Shown: positions 38,531-49,066, counted from the first letter of the stretch. The stretch: DNA of 64,000 nt from Candidatus Anaerostipes excrementavium (GCA_019114985.1 DXEM01000005.1:1-64000); one strand, 5' to 3'. Notes: generated by a model from the sequence alone, not told the origin. Translations and numbers: made by a program.

Positions 38531-39829
38531 ATGGATTATAAAAATGCACCCCTTTCTAAAATACATAAATATGTTTTTCTATGTTTTATATTAGGACAGA
38601 TTGCCTGCGGCTATGCATTGGGAATCGCAGGTACTGCGGTAACAGCAGCTATTGAGCCCTTAAAATTAAATAGTTTTTGGGTTGGCCTTTTGGGAGCAGG
38701 AACATTAATTGGATTAATGGGGAGTATTGTAATTGGGAATATTGCAGATAAAGCAGGCAGAAAACTCCTCTTTTATGTCGATATGATTTTGTTTACAGGA
38801 ATTTCACTGCTGCAGTTTGTTGTGACAGAACCAGGATTATTGTTGGTGCTCCGAATTGGGTTGGGAATCACGATTGCAATTGATTACACAGTTGGCAGCG
38901 CATTATTGACAGAGTGGTTTCCAAGAAAGCAGAGCGCAAGATTCCAAAGTTTGCTGATTATATTTTGGACAATTGGATTTGTCGCATCATATTTTGTAGG
39001 AATATCAATTAATGGCTCTGGAGATAGTACTTGGAAATATATTTTTATTTCATCGGCTATACCGGGGCTTGTTACTGCCGTTGTAAGATTGATTGTTAGA
39101 GTTCCAGAGTCACCAAGCTGGCTTGCAGCAGTAGGAAGGAAAGAAGAAGCTGATTGTCTGGTAAAACAATATTTAAGCAAAGAATATATCGTAATGAACG
39201 TTGTGAAGGCAGAGGAAGTCGAAAAAGTGTCATGGACAGAACTGTTTGATAAGAAAAACAGAAGAAACACGATGGTAGGGGGACTTTTCTATGCGTGTCA
39301 GGTTTTTCCATACTTTGGCGTAAGCATATTCATTCCTATACTTGTCGAAAATATGAATATGACAAACCCGAATGCATCAGGAGCGATATATAATATTTTT
39401 GTAGGAATTGGTGCAGTGGCAGGTGTTATCCTGTTTGATAGAATATCCAGAAGAGCTTTTTTAATATCTACATTTTATATTTCTGCGATTGCGGCATTGG
39501 GTATTGTTTTGGGACAGCATGCACCTATGGCATTTACAATGGTATGTTTTTCGGTGTTTGCAATCGGAATGTCAATTTCAGTTGTTGCAGAAAACCCATA
39601 TCCCCCAGAATTATTTGATACACGACTGCGTGCGTCCGGTGTTGGTGCAGTAATTGCAATGAGCAGGATAGGTGCAGCGCTTGGTACATTTTTGCTGCCA
39701 ATTATCGTAGACAAAGCAGGAGTATATGTGACGCTGATTGTTTGTATGGCGATTTTGTTAGTGGGTGGTATTGTTTGCCAGTTCTATGCTCCGGAAACTT
39801 CTTTGAAATATCGGGCAGATGGAAAATAA
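38531..39829 (+). CDS. MFS transporter
   Basis: 12-TM pattern, GNIADKAGRKLLFY motif, RASGVGAVIAMSRIGAALG. Confidence 0.9.
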   Translation: MDYKNAPLSKIHKYVFLCFILGQIACGYALGIAGTAVTAAIEPLKLNSFWVGLLGAGTLIGLMGSIVIGNIADKAGRKLLFYVDMILFTGISLLQFVVTEPGLLLVLRIGLGITIAIDYTVGSALLTEWFPRKQSARFQSLLIIFWTIGFVASYFVGISINGSGDSTWKYIFISSAIPGLVTAVVRLIVRVPESPSWLAAVGRKEEADCLVKQYLSKEYIVMNVVKAEEVEKVSWTELFDKKNRRNTMVGGLFYACQVFPYFGVSIFIPILVENMNMTNPNASGAIYNIFVGIGAVAGVILFDRISRRAFLISTFYISAIAALGIVLGQHAPMAFTMVCFSVFAIGMSISVVAENPYPPELFDTRLRASGVGAVIAMSRIGAALGTFLLPIIVDKAGVYVTLIVCMAILLVGGIVCQFYAPETSLKYRADGK

Positions 39830-39874
39830 ACAAAGGATTTTGCTGTGGAAGAACAGAAATATATAACTGAGAGA

Positions 39875-39904
39875 AGATGGTTGTTAGCCATCTTTTTCTT
39901 TTTA
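39875..39904 (+). terminator. Intrinsic terminator
   Basis: AGATGGTT-gtt-AGCCATCT followed by TTTTCTTTTT. Confidence 0.8.
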
Positions 39905-40015
39905 GGGGAATCATATTAGAGAAAAATCACAATGCTGTGATAAAGTTTCCTGCCTTTTTTGTTTTTGTTATAATGATAACAGAGAAAACTGCAATAGAGG
40001 CATTGGAGGTATGGT

Positions 40016-40684
40016 ATGAAAAAGATTTTGATCGTTGAAGACGATCGAGAGTTAAATGAAGGAATTGCTTTTCATATAAAGAAGACAGGATATCAGCCGA
40101 TCCAGACATATGATTTAAGAACTGCCGGACTTATGTTTCGAGAAGAAAAACCGGACCTGATTTTATTGGATGTTTGTCTTCCGGATGGAGAAGGCTTTCA
40201 GTTTTGCCGGCAAATCAAGGCAAAGAAAGATATCCCTATTTTATTTATTACGGCACGCGATTTAGAGGAAGATGCGCTGAAAGGATACGAATATGGTGCA
40301 GATGATTATGTTATAAAACCGTTCTCTGTGCGAGTCTTGATGAAGAAAATAGATGTCGTTCTTCAAAAAAGTCCAAGAAAGGAATCAGAAGTTTTTGATG
40401 ACGGTTTTTTATCCATTGATTTTCCTGCAATGAAAGTGAAAGTAAAGGGGGAGGAATGTTCCATTACTCCGACTGAATTTAAACTGCTGCGTACGATGAT
40501 AGAAAATAGAGGACAGCTCATGACATATAACGTGCTGCTGGATCGTTTGTGGGATTCCAATGGACAGTTTGTGGATAAACATGCCCTCGCTGTCAATATC
40601 AACCGTCTGCGAAAGAAGATCGAAGATGAAGAACATAAATATATTACTAACGTGTATGGGATGGGATATCAATGGGTGAAATGA
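40016..40684 (+). CDS. OmpR-family response regulator
   Basis: ILIVEDDRELNEG receiver, wHTH C-terminus. Confidence 0.93.
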   Translation: MKKILIVEDDRELNEGIAFHIKKTGYQPIQTYDLRTAGLMFREEKPDLILLDVCLPDGEGFQFCRQIKAKKDIPILFITARDLEEDALKGYEYGADDYVIKPFSVRVLMKKIDVVLQKSPRKESEVFDDGFLSIDFPAMKVKVKGEECSITPTEFKLLRTMIENRGQLMTYNVLLDRLWDSNGQFVDKHALAVNINRLRKKIEDEEHKYITNVYGMGYQWVK

Positions 40685-41598
40685 TCGTAATCATAGTTCT
40701 TTTAGCCGCTCTATGCATAATAAGCAGCAAGTTCTATTTTTTAAAAAAAGATGTGTATGATTTTGGGAGATATTTGGATGAATGTCTGGATCAAATGATT
40801 TCCGGGAAAGAAATGCGGCAGATGGAGGAAGCGGAAGAATCCATGTGGGGGAAGACATATGATAAATTAAAAAAACTGGATTATATCTGGAAAAAACAAC
40901 GCAAAAAAAGTATCGATGACAAAAGAAAAATGAAAGAATTGATTTCTGATATTTCTCATCAGACGAGAACCCCGGCGGCTAATATGAAATTATATTTGGA
41001 AATTCTTAAACAGGAAGATCTAACCCAGGAAGAGCGAACTTATTATTTGGAAAAACTGGAAATGCAGGAAGAAAAACTGGAATTTTTTATGGAAAGTCTT
41101 GTGAAAATGTCGCGTTTGGAATCAGAGGTTTTAACGCTTCATATGGATGATCGTGCGGTCAGTGTGACACTTGGAAAGGCCGTTGCGGCGATTGTTCCAA
41201 AAGCGCAAAAAAAGCAGATCTCAATCTATGTCGACTGTGAGGAATTCATTCGACTGTATCATGATGCAAAATGGACAGAAGAAGCTATTTTTAATTTGTT
41301 AGACAATGCGGTAAAGTATACAGAACCGAAAGGAAAGATTCGAATTTCTGTGAAAGAACAGGAAATTTATACAAAGATCAGTGTTTGTGACACAGGAAAA
41401 GGAATCGAGCAAAGCCGTCAGGCAGAAATCTTCCAAAGATTTTACCGAGAGCCGGAGGTCTATCAGGAGGAAGGGATCGGAATCGGGCTGTATCTGGCAA
41501 GAAAGATCATTACGATGCAGAATGGATACATGGAGGTACACTCGGAGCCTGGGAAAGGATCAGAATTTCAGATTTATCTGCCAAGGGAGGAATTGTAA
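40672..41598 (+). CDS. Sensor histidine kinase
   Basis: DISHQTRTPAANMKLYLE H-box, DNAVKYT, GIGIGLYLARKI. Confidence 0.93.
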   Translation: MGEMIVIIVLLAALCIISSKFYFLKKDVYDFGRYLDECLDQMISGKEMRQMEEAEESMWGKTYDKLKKLDYIWKKQRKKSIDDKRKMKELISDISHQTRTPAANMKLYLEILKQEDLTQEERTYYLEKLEMQEEKLEFFMESLVKMSRLESEVLTLHMDDRAVSVTLGKAVAAIVPKAQKKQISIYVDCEEFIRLYHDAKWTEEAIFNLLDNAVKYTEPKGKIRISVKEQEIYTKISVCDTGKGIEQSRQAEIFQRFYREPEVYQEEGIGIGLYLARKIITMQNGYMEVHSEPGKGSEFQIYLPREEL

Positions 41599-41681
41599 CA
41601 GAATCGTGATCATTGGAAAATGAGACTATTTTGAGAGAATTGGCTGTTATGCTTGTAATATGAAAGAAAGGAGAAAAGAAG

Positions 41682-42356
41682 ATGAAACAGTGGATGGTAA
41701 AAACAGAAAATCTAAAAAAATATTACAAGCTGGGCAATCATACGGTAAAGGCTTTGGATGGAGTCAATTTTTTAGCAGAAGACGGAGAATTTGTTTCCAT
41801 CATCGGAAAATCCGGCAGCGGCAAAAGTACACTCCTTCATTTGATTGGGGGATTGGATACGCCTACGGAAGGGAAGGTATGGATCGGCGGAAGAGAGCTT
41901 TCCGGAATTCATCGGGAAAAACTTGCAGTATTTCGCAGAAGAAATATTGGATTTATTTTTCAAAATTATAATTTAGTCCCGGATTTAAATGTTTATGAAA
42001 ATATTATCCTGCCTTCGGAACTTGACGGAGCGCCTGTAGACGAAGATTTGGTGGAGGAAGTTCTGTGTTGCTTAAAACTGCAGGATAAAAGAGAAGCGAT
42101 GCCCAATACGCTGTCCGGCGGACAGCAGCAAAGAGCGGCAATCGCCAGAGCGCTTGTGATGAAGCCATTGCTTGTCTTGGCAGACGAGCCAACCGGAAAT
42201 TTGGATACGGAGACGAGTCATGATGTCATTGGTTTGTTAAAAACAATGGCGAAACGGTTTCAGCAGACATTGGTTGTTATTACTCATGATCAGGATATTG
42301 CCCAGATGGCGGATCGGATCATTCATATGCGGGATGGGAAAATCGGAAAGGGGTGA
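41682..42356 (+). CDS. ABC transporter ATP-binding protein (MacB/LolD-like)
   Basis: GKSGSGKSTLLHLIGGLD, LSGGQQQRAAIARAL, LADEPTGNLD. Confidence 0.95.
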   Translation: MKQWMVKTENLKKYYKLGNHTVKALDGVNFLAEDGEFVSIIGKSGSGKSTLLHLIGGLDTPTEGKVWIGGRELSGIHREKLAVFRRRNIGFIFQNYNLVPDLNVYENIILPSELDGAPVDEDLVEEVLCCLKLQDKREAMPNTLSGGQQQRAAIARALVMKPLLVLADEPTGNLDTETSHDVIGLLKTMAKRFQQTLVVITHDQDIAQMADRIIHMRDGKIGKG

Positions 42357-44851
42357 TGGCCATGAAGAAATATAATGATAAAATCTTATGGAAAATGGCA
42401 GTTCGCTCCCTGCAGCATGATAAATCCCGTACACGAACGATTCTGTTGGCGATTATATTATCTGTCTTCTTAGTATTTACGATTTTAACGGTAGGCAGTA
42501 CCTATTGGAAAATGGAAAAATTACAGACGATACGACAGCACGGGGCGAAATTCGATGCGGTTTTGATGGGTGGAGTCACACAAAAACAGCGGGAAATCTG
42601 TAAAAAGGATGCAGGTATTGCAACGATCGGATTTCAGGCTTACAGTGGGTATTCGGAAGCGACGGAAAAAGATGATACACTTCACAGTGGTCTGATCTGG
42701 TGTGACGAAGTCTTTTGGGAACAGCAAATGGCGCCTGCAAGGGAGTGGGTGAAAGGAAGCTACCCTCAAAAAGAAAAGGAACTGATGGTTACCCAAACAG
42801 CGTTGGAGGACTGCGGAATGGGGGATTTGACAGTCGGGGATTCCTTTGAATTGACATACGGAGATAAGAAAGGGCTCCATACGAAGACCTTTACCATATC
42901 CGGTATCTGGGATGGTTATGGAGATCGGCAAGTATTCTTTGTATCAGAAAAGTTTTTTGAAAATTCCGGATATTCCATGGATCAGACACGGTCCGGAAGC
43001 ATGTATCTGGATTTTCGGCAAAGCTATTTAAGCGATGAGGAACAGCAGAAATTTCTCAATCGATTAGAACTGGGAGAACAGCAGTATCTTCAATTTAACC
43101 AGGAAATGAGCAATTCCATTGAAATCATGATTGGAGCAGCCGGATTGATTATTGCAATTTGTCTGAGCGCCTATCTTTTCATATACAATATTCTTAGTCT
43201 TTCCTTGTCTTCCAATATCAGATATTATGGTCTTTTAGAGACGATTGGCATGACTGGTTCGCAGATCAGAAAATGTCTCAAACGGCAAATGGTGTTATTG
43301 GCTAGCGCAGGGATTGCAATTGGAATGATATTAGGAGTCATCGTTTCTTTCCGTCTGGTTCCTTTTATTGTAACGGCTCTCGGAATTCATCAAGATGATG
43401 TCCATGTCGTATTTCATTTGGCTGTGTTTCTGCTGGCGGCAGGGATCGCCTGCGCAACGATTTTTATCGGAAACCGGCATGCAATGAAAACGGCGGGATC
43501 TGTGTCACCGGTAGAAGCGCTTTCTTATCGAGGCATTTCCGGGAAACAGCGGTCACATAAGACAAGAAAAGGCCATGTCCTTTGGAGAATGGCAGCAGAG
43601 CAGCTAAGAAAAGACACCAAAAAATCGATTATCGTCGTTTTGTCTCTTGCAGCTAGCTTTAGCATATTTGTTTGCCTGATTACGCTGATTCAAAGTCATG
43701 GTGCAAGAACGGTTTACACAAACTACATGAATCAGGATCTCATCATACAAAATGATACGCTGTTAAAGGAGAAAGAATCTGACTGGAAACAAATCATGGA
43801 TGAAGATTTCCTGGATTCCATCCGGGAAATACCCGGCGTAGAAAACGCTGTTTCCTTATCCACTGCGAATATAATCGTTCCGTGGGACGGGGATCTTACA
43901 AAAACATGGATGACAAAATTTTACGAAAAATGGATGGAGAATCCTTTTGGGGAAGAAGAACAAAAAGAATACCAGCAGCATCCGGAACATTTTCCGTCGG
44001 TTCTCTATGGAATCAGTCACAAAGAATTTGACTACTTGAATAAGACGCTGGAAGAAAAAATCTCATGGAAAGATTTTAAAAATGGGAAAGTATGTCTTTT
44101 GTATACCAGCGGAATGACATTGGAGGAGAAGGATTTTATAGGGAAAACCGTCGCATACAGCGAAGATCGAGAAGAAAAATCCATGGAGAAAATGAAAATA
44201 GGAGGATTGATCCAGGAAGAATATTATGCTTCCGGCAGAGGAGAAGGTCTGGTTCTTCTGACCAGTCAGAAGCATATGGAAAAGGTCTTAAATTCCTTTT
44301 TGTTTCGAATCGGCGTAACTTATCAGGAACCATATGATCAGGAAACAGAAGAAAAGATTCTGCGGCAGATGGAAGAGACTCCCGGATATCAAGATTTTTC
44401 TTATGAATCAAAGATCGAGGATATGGAGGAAGCAAAAAGAGCACAAGGCAATATGATGGGAGTAGGAATTGGCTTGACCATCATTCTCGCCTGGATCGGT
44501 ATCATGAATTATATTAATACGGTATCAGGAAATATTTCCAGCCGTCAAACGGATTTGGCGATTTTGGAAGGAATCGGCATGACCAGGAGGCAGATAAAAG
44601 GAATGCTGATAAGAGAAGGACTTTTGTACAGTCTGGGATCCTGGGGAATAACGGCAACGATCGGTATGGGAGCAACCTACTTGATTTATCAGAAGATGAA
44701 CAGCAATCAAATCCAATTTGAGATTCCATGGCCTTGGATTCTCGGAATGGCAGGAACGATCTTGATTATGTGTGTACTGGTTCCGCTTTTTTTCTATCAT
44801 ATAATCGGCAAAAGAAAGAGTTTGATCGACAGAATCCGCGAAATACAATAA
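42353..44851 (+). CDS. ABC transporter permease (FtsX family)
   Basis: 832 aa, two FtsX domains, overlaps the ATPase stop. Confidence 0.9.
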   Translation: MMAMKKYNDKILWKMAVRSLQHDKSRTRTILLAIILSVFLVFTILTVGSTYWKMEKLQTIRQHGAKFDAVLMGGVTQKQREICKKDAGIATIGFQAYSGYSEATEKDDTLHSGLIWCDEVFWEQQMAPAREWVKGSYPQKEKELMVTQTALEDCGMGDLTVGDSFELTYGDKKGLHTKTFTISGIWDGYGDRQVFFVSEKFFENSGYSMDQTRSGSMYLDFRQSYLSDEEQQKFLNRLELGEQQYLQFNQEMSNSIEIMIGAAGLIIAICLSAYLFIYNILSLSLSSNIRYYGLLETIGMTGSQIRKCLKRQMVLLASAGIAIGMILGVIVSFRLVPFIVTALGIHQDDVHVVFHLAVFLLAAGIACATIFIGNRHAMKTAGSVSPVEALSYRGISGKQRSHKTRKGHVLWRMAAEQLRKDTKKSIIVVLSLAASFSIFVCLITLIQSHGARTVYTNYMNQDLIIQNDTLLKEKESDWKQIMDEDFLDSIREIPGVENAVSLSTANIIVPWDGDLTKTWMTKFYEKWMENPFGEEEQKEYQQHPEHFPSVLYGISHKEFDYLNKTLEEKISWKDFKNGKVCLLYTSGMTLEEKDFIGKTVAYSEDREEKSMEKMKIGGLIQEEYYASGRGEGLVLLTSQKHMEKVLNSFLFRIGVTYQEPYDQETEEKILRQMEETPGYQDFSYESKIEDMEEAKRAQGNMMGVGIGLTIILAWIGIMNYINTVSGNISSRQTDLAILEGIGMTRRQIKGMLIREGLLYSLGSWGITATIGMGATYLIYQKMNSNQIQFEIPWPWILGMAGTILIMCVLVPLFFYHIIGKRKSLIDRIREIQ

Positions 44852-44871
44852 ATTCATTTTAATGAGAATGG

Positions 44872-44910
44872 GGAACAAGTCTTTTTCGTATATGACTTGT
44901 TCCTTTTTTT
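44872..44910 (+). terminator. Intrinsic terminator
   Basis: GGAACAAGTC...GACTTGTTCCTTTTTTT. Confidence 0.88.
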
Positions 44911-44979
44911 CAGATACGCTATACTGTTAAGTGAAACTTTTGGAAAGGATAAGAATATTTTCTTTTAAGATAGAAGAAC

Positions 44980-46554
44980 ATGATCAGAATCAATCAGTTA
45001 AAACTGCCCGTGGATCACAGCCCGGAGCAGCTTGAGAACAAAATAAAGAAGAACTTGCGGGGAGCATCCATAAAGACCTGGAAGATTACGAAAAAATCCA
45101 TCGACGCCAGGAAGAAGGATCAGCTTTGTTATGTGTATGCCATTGATGTGGAGTTGGAACAGGAGAATCGATTTTTAAAGAAAAATAAAAATCGAAATAT
45201 CCAAAAGATCGAGCTTCCACAGTACCGGTTTCCGGAAGTCAAAGGAACATGGGAACATCCGCCGGTAGTGATCGGCATGGGACCTGCGGGACTGTTCGCA
45301 GCGCTGATGCTTGCCAGGAGAGGTCTAAAGCCTCTTTTGCTGGAGAGGGGAAAAGATGTCACAGAGCGTATGAAGGATGTAGAACGTTTCTGGGAGACCG
45401 GCGTACTGAATCCGGAATCCAATGTTCAGTTTGGAGAGGGAGGAGCCGGAACTTTTTCCGATGGAAAGTTAAATACATTAGTGAAAGATAAGTTTGGGAG
45501 AAATCGTTTTGTCCTGGAAACGTTTGTAGAATTTGGAGCGCCGGAGGAGGTTTTATATGAAAGCAAGCCTCATATTGGGACCGATTTATTAAGAGATGTA
45601 GTTGCCAATATGCGGAAAGAGATTCTGCGTCTTGGAGGTACGGTTCGTTTTGAGGCGAAAGTGACAGATCTGATCGTAGAAGAAGGACGCCTGCAGGGAC
45701 TGATCATCAATGGAGTGGAAAAGGTGGCTTGTGAAAAAGCGATCCTCGCTCCCGGTCACAGCGCCAGAGATACTTTTTCCATGCTTTGCAATAAGCATCA
45801 TGTCTCCATGGAGGCGAAAGCATTTGCGATGGGGGTACGGGTTGAGCACCCAAGAGAGATGATCGATCGGTCTCAATATGGGGAAAAAGCCGATCAATAT
45901 CATCTGCCGACAGCTTCCTATAAGCTGACCTATCATGCCCAAAATGGACGGAGCGTGTACTCTTTCTGCATGTGTCCGGGAGGATATGTGGTGAATGCTT
46001 CATCTGAGGAAGGAAAGCTTACCGTAAATGGCATGAGCAATCATGATCGAATGGGGAAAAACTCTAATAGTGCGATTATTGTCAGCGTAGGACCGGAAGA
46101 TTTTGGAAGGAAAGAGCCTCTTGCCGGGGTTGCTTTTCAGCAAAAATGGGAAGAAAAAGCGTTCCGGGAGGGAAATGGAAAGATACCGGTACAGCTTCTT
46201 CGGGATTTTCGCAGCAAAACAGTATCGAAAGAATATGGAGAGATAAGGTCCAACACAAAAGGGGAGACAACATTCGGCAATCTAAGAAATTGTTTGCCTG
46301 AGGAAGTCAGTGATTCCATTTGTGAGGGAATGGAAGCGTTTGAGCGAAAGATCAAAGGCTTTAACCGGCCGGATACGATTTTATGTGGGATTGAGGCAAG
46401 GACTTCATCTCCGGTGCGGATTTTGAGAGACCGGCAATTGGAAAGCAGCATTCGCGGATTATATCCCTGCGGGGAAGGAGCAGGATATGCCGGCGGGATC
46501 ACATCGGCGGCAATGGATGGAATAAAGGTTGCAGAAGCGCTGGTTACCATGTAA
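44980..46554 (+). CDS. FAD-dependent oxidoreductase
   Basis: VIGMGPAGLFAALMLARRGLKPLLLERG, YPCGEGAGYAGGITSAAMDGIKVAEAL. Confidence 0.92.
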   Translation: MIRINQLKLPVDHSPEQLENKIKKNLRGASIKTWKITKKSIDARKKDQLCYVYAIDVELEQENRFLKKNKNRNIQKIELPQYRFPEVKGTWEHPPVVIGMGPAGLFAALMLARRGLKPLLLERGKDVTERMKDVERFWETGVLNPESNVQFGEGGAGTFSDGKLNTLVKDKFGRNRFVLETFVEFGAPEEVLYESKPHIGTDLLRDVVANMRKEILRLGGTVRFEAKVTDLIVEEGRLQGLIINGVEKVACEKAILAPGHSARDTFSMLCNKHHVSMEAKAFAMGVRVEHPREMIDRSQYGEKADQYHLPTASYKLTYHAQNGRSVYSFCMCPGGYVVNASSEEGKLTVNGMSNHDRMGKNSNSAIIVSVGPEDFGRKEPLAGVAFQQKWEEKAFREGNGKIPVQLLRDFRSKTVSKEYGEIRSNTKGETTFGNLRNCLPEEVSDSICEGMEAFERKIKGFNRPDTILCGIEARTSSPVRILRDRQLESSIRGLYPCGEGAGYAGGITSAAMDGIKVAEALVTM

Positions 46555-46610
46555 AATATTAGAATCAGAAAGAATCAGGACTTGGGAAAAGTCATGAAAA
46601 GGAGATAAGG

Positions 46611-47468
46611 ATGAAGAATCGCGAGAAACTAAAAGAGAAAAAGAGGGTCGTCGTGAAAGTGGGGACGTCCTCTCTGATCCATAAAAAGACCGGAAATATT
46701 AATTTGTTTCGTTTAGAGAAGCTGGTTCGGGTTTTGACAGATCTGCACAACAGCGGAAAGGATGTCATACTGGTATCTTCCGGAGCAATCGGAGTTGGGT
46801 TTAAAGCTTTGGGGCTTCCGGGACGGCCGGATTCTCTGCCGCTGAAACAGGCTTGTTCTGCAGTGGGACAGGGGCAGCTCATGATGATCTATCAGAAATT
46901 GTTTTCGGAGTATAACCAGGGATCGGCGCAGATTTTGATCACAAAAGAGACAATGTTGAACGATGAACGCAGATTTAATGCGAAGAATACCTTTGAGCAG
47001 CTGCTGGAACTTGGAGTGATTCCAATTGTAAATGAGAACGATACGGTATCAACAGAGGAAATTGAGTTTGGGGATAACGATACCCTCTCTGCAGTTGTGA
47101 CCTCTGTAGTCGGAGCAGATCTTTTGATCCTGCTGACCGACATCGATGGATTGTATACAGATGATCCCCATAAGAATCCAAAGGCGAAACTAATCTTGGA
47201 AGTACCGGAGATTGATGAAAAGATAGAAAATATGGCAAAAGGAGCAGTAACCAAGGTCGGGACCGGAGGTATGGCGACAAAGATCGCTGCGGCTAATATC
47301 GTTACCGATGCGGGAGCCGACATGGTGATTGTCAACAGCGACAATTTGAATAATGTCAACCGAGTCATCGAAGGAAAAGAGATCGGGACCCTGTTTTTAG
47401 CACATAAACGCAAAGATTTTGATTTTAAGAAATATTTATTAGAAAGACCGTATTTTCAGAAAGGATAG
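46611..47468 (+). CDS. proB: Glutamate 5-kinase (no PUA domain)
   Basis: VVVKVGTSSLIHK, VSSGAIGVG, NENDTVSTEEIEFGDNDTLSA, GTGGMATKI. 285 aa only. Confidence 0.95.
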   Translation: MKNREKLKEKKRVVVKVGTSSLIHKKTGNINLFRLEKLVRVLTDLHNSGKDVILVSSGAIGVGFKALGLPGRPDSLPLKQACSAVGQGQLMMIYQKLFSEYNQGSAQILITKETMLNDERRFNAKNTFEQLLELGVIPIVNENDTVSTEEIEFGDNDTLSAVVTSVVGADLLILLTDIDGLYTDDPHKNPKAKLILEVPEIDEKIENMAKGAVTKVGTGGMATKIAAANIVTDAGADMVIVNSDNLNNVNRVIEGKEIGTLFLAHKRKDFDFKKYLLERPYFQKG

Positions 47469-47475
47469 AAAAGAA

Positions 47476-47685
47476 ATGGATGCAAAAAAGATTCAGAGAA
47501 TCAATGAACTTTATCATTTGGATAAGTCGGTAGGGCTTACGCCTCAGCAGAAAAAAGAACAAAAAAAGCTTCGTGCAGAATATATTCAGGCTGTCCGGGC
47601 CAATTTGAGAGGGCAGCTTAACAACATCAGCATTCAAAATGAGGATGGATCTGTCACTCCGCTGAAACCAAAAGGAAAAAATTAG
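47476..47685 (+). CDS. DUF896 family protein
   Basis: [41 protein letters not shown]. Confidence 0.9.
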   Translation: MDAKKIQRINELYHLDKSVGLTPQQKKEQKKLRAEYIQAVRANLRGQLNNISIQNEDGSVTPLKPKGKN

Positions 47686-47711
47686 CAACTATGATGCAAG
47701 GAGGTATATTT

Positions 47712-48953
47712 ATGTTAGAACAGCTGGGAAAACAGGCAAAAGAAGCTTCGGTAATTCTTGGAACTGCCGGAATTCTTGACAAGAATGCGGCGCTTAAGGA
47801 AACGGCGCAGGAGCTTGTAAAGGAACAAGCCTATATTTTGTCTGAAAATGAAAAAGACGTAGAAAACGCAAGAAAGAATGGAATGACAGAAGCGCTGATT
47901 GATCGCTTGTCTCTGACGCCGGAGCGAATTGAGGGAATGGCAGAAGGAATCCGTCAGGTGGCAGAACTGGACGATCCGATTGGATCTGTGAAATACATGA
48001 AACCAGCTCCAAATGGAATGTTGATTGGGGAAAAAATTGTACCTCTTGGAGTGGTAGGAATCATATATGAGTCCAGACCGAATGTAACAGCAGATGCTTT
48101 CGCACTTTGTTTCAAGACCGGGAATGCCTGCCTCCTGCGCGGCGGAAGTGATGCGATTCACTCTAACTTGGCGATTACAAAAACGATTCAGAAAGCATTG
48201 GAAGCGTGCGGAATGCCGAAGTACAGCATTCAGCTGTTAGAGGATACAAGCCGTGAGACAGCGACAAAGATGATGCAGCTAAACGAGTATCTGGATGTGC
48301 TGATTCCAAGAGGCGGCGCAGGACTGATTCAAAGCGTGGTAAAAAACAGTACGGTGCCGGTGATTGAAACAGGTACGGGAAATTGCCATATTTATGTGGA
48401 TAAAGATGCAGATAAAGACATGGCAGTGAAACTGATTGTCAACGCTAAGACACAGCGTCTTGGGACATGCAACACCTGCGAATCCCTTGTCTTCCACAAA
48501 GATATCGCAGAAAGCCATGGATCGGCGATTATTGAAGCTTTGCTGGAAAAAGGAGTGGAAGTCCGTGGAGATGAGACTGTCTGTGCACTGAATCCAAAAG
48601 TTATTCCGGCGACAGAAGAAGACTGGGGAACGGAGTATCTGGATGCAATCATCTCGATCAAAACAGTGGATGATTTCGATGCTGCGGTGAAACATATTAA
48701 TCATTACAATACCGGACATTCCGAAGCAATCGTTACCGATAACTATCAGGCCGCCCAGGCATTTTTGGAAAAAATCGATGCGGCAGCAGTTTATGTCAAT
48801 GCTTCTACCAGATTCACGGACGGGTTTGAGTTTGGGTTTGGAGCAGAGATTGGAATCAGTACCCAGAAGATTCATGCAAGGGGACCGATGGGATTGTCTG
48901 CGCTGACGACAACGAAGTTCATCATTTACGGCAATGGACAGATTCGTCAGTAG
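47712..48953 (+). CDS. proA: Glutamate-5-semialdehyde dehydrogenase
   Basis: [60 protein letters not shown]. Confidence 0.96.
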   Translation: MLEQLGKQAKEASVILGTAGILDKNAALKETAQELVKEQAYILSENEKDVENARKNGMTEALIDRLSLTPERIEGMAEGIRQVAELDDPIGSVKYMKPAPNGMLIGEKIVPLGVVGIIYESRPNVTADAFALCFKTGNACLLRGGSDAIHSNLAITKTIQKALEACGMPKYSIQLLEDTSRETATKMMQLNEYLDVLIPRGGAGLIQSVVKNSTVPVIETGTGNCHIYVDKDADKDMAVKLIVNAKTQRLGTCNTCESLVFHKDIAESHGSAIIEALLEKGVEVRGDETVCALNPKVIPATEEDWGTEYLDAIISIKTVDDFDAAVKHINHYNTGHSEAIVTDNYQAAQAFLEKIDAAAVYVNASTRFTDGFEFGFGAEIGISTQKIHARGPMGLSALTTTKFIIYGNGQIRQ

Positions 48954-48991
48954 GCTGCGGTAAAGATTTGTAAAGAGAAGCGAAAAAAATG

Positions 48992-49066
48992 TTGAAATAT
49001 CTGTGAATTTATGATATTGTAATAAATGGTTTCGAAGGAGTTTTCATTTTATGAAAGCTCCTTTTA
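48992..49066 (+). promoter_or_regulatory. Putative rnf promoter with immediately downstream stem-loop
   Basis: TTGAAA-N17-TATTGT (48992-49020). Hairpin AAGGAGTTTTCAT-ttt-ATGAAAGCTCCTT then TTTATTG (49035-49066). Confidence 0.55.
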
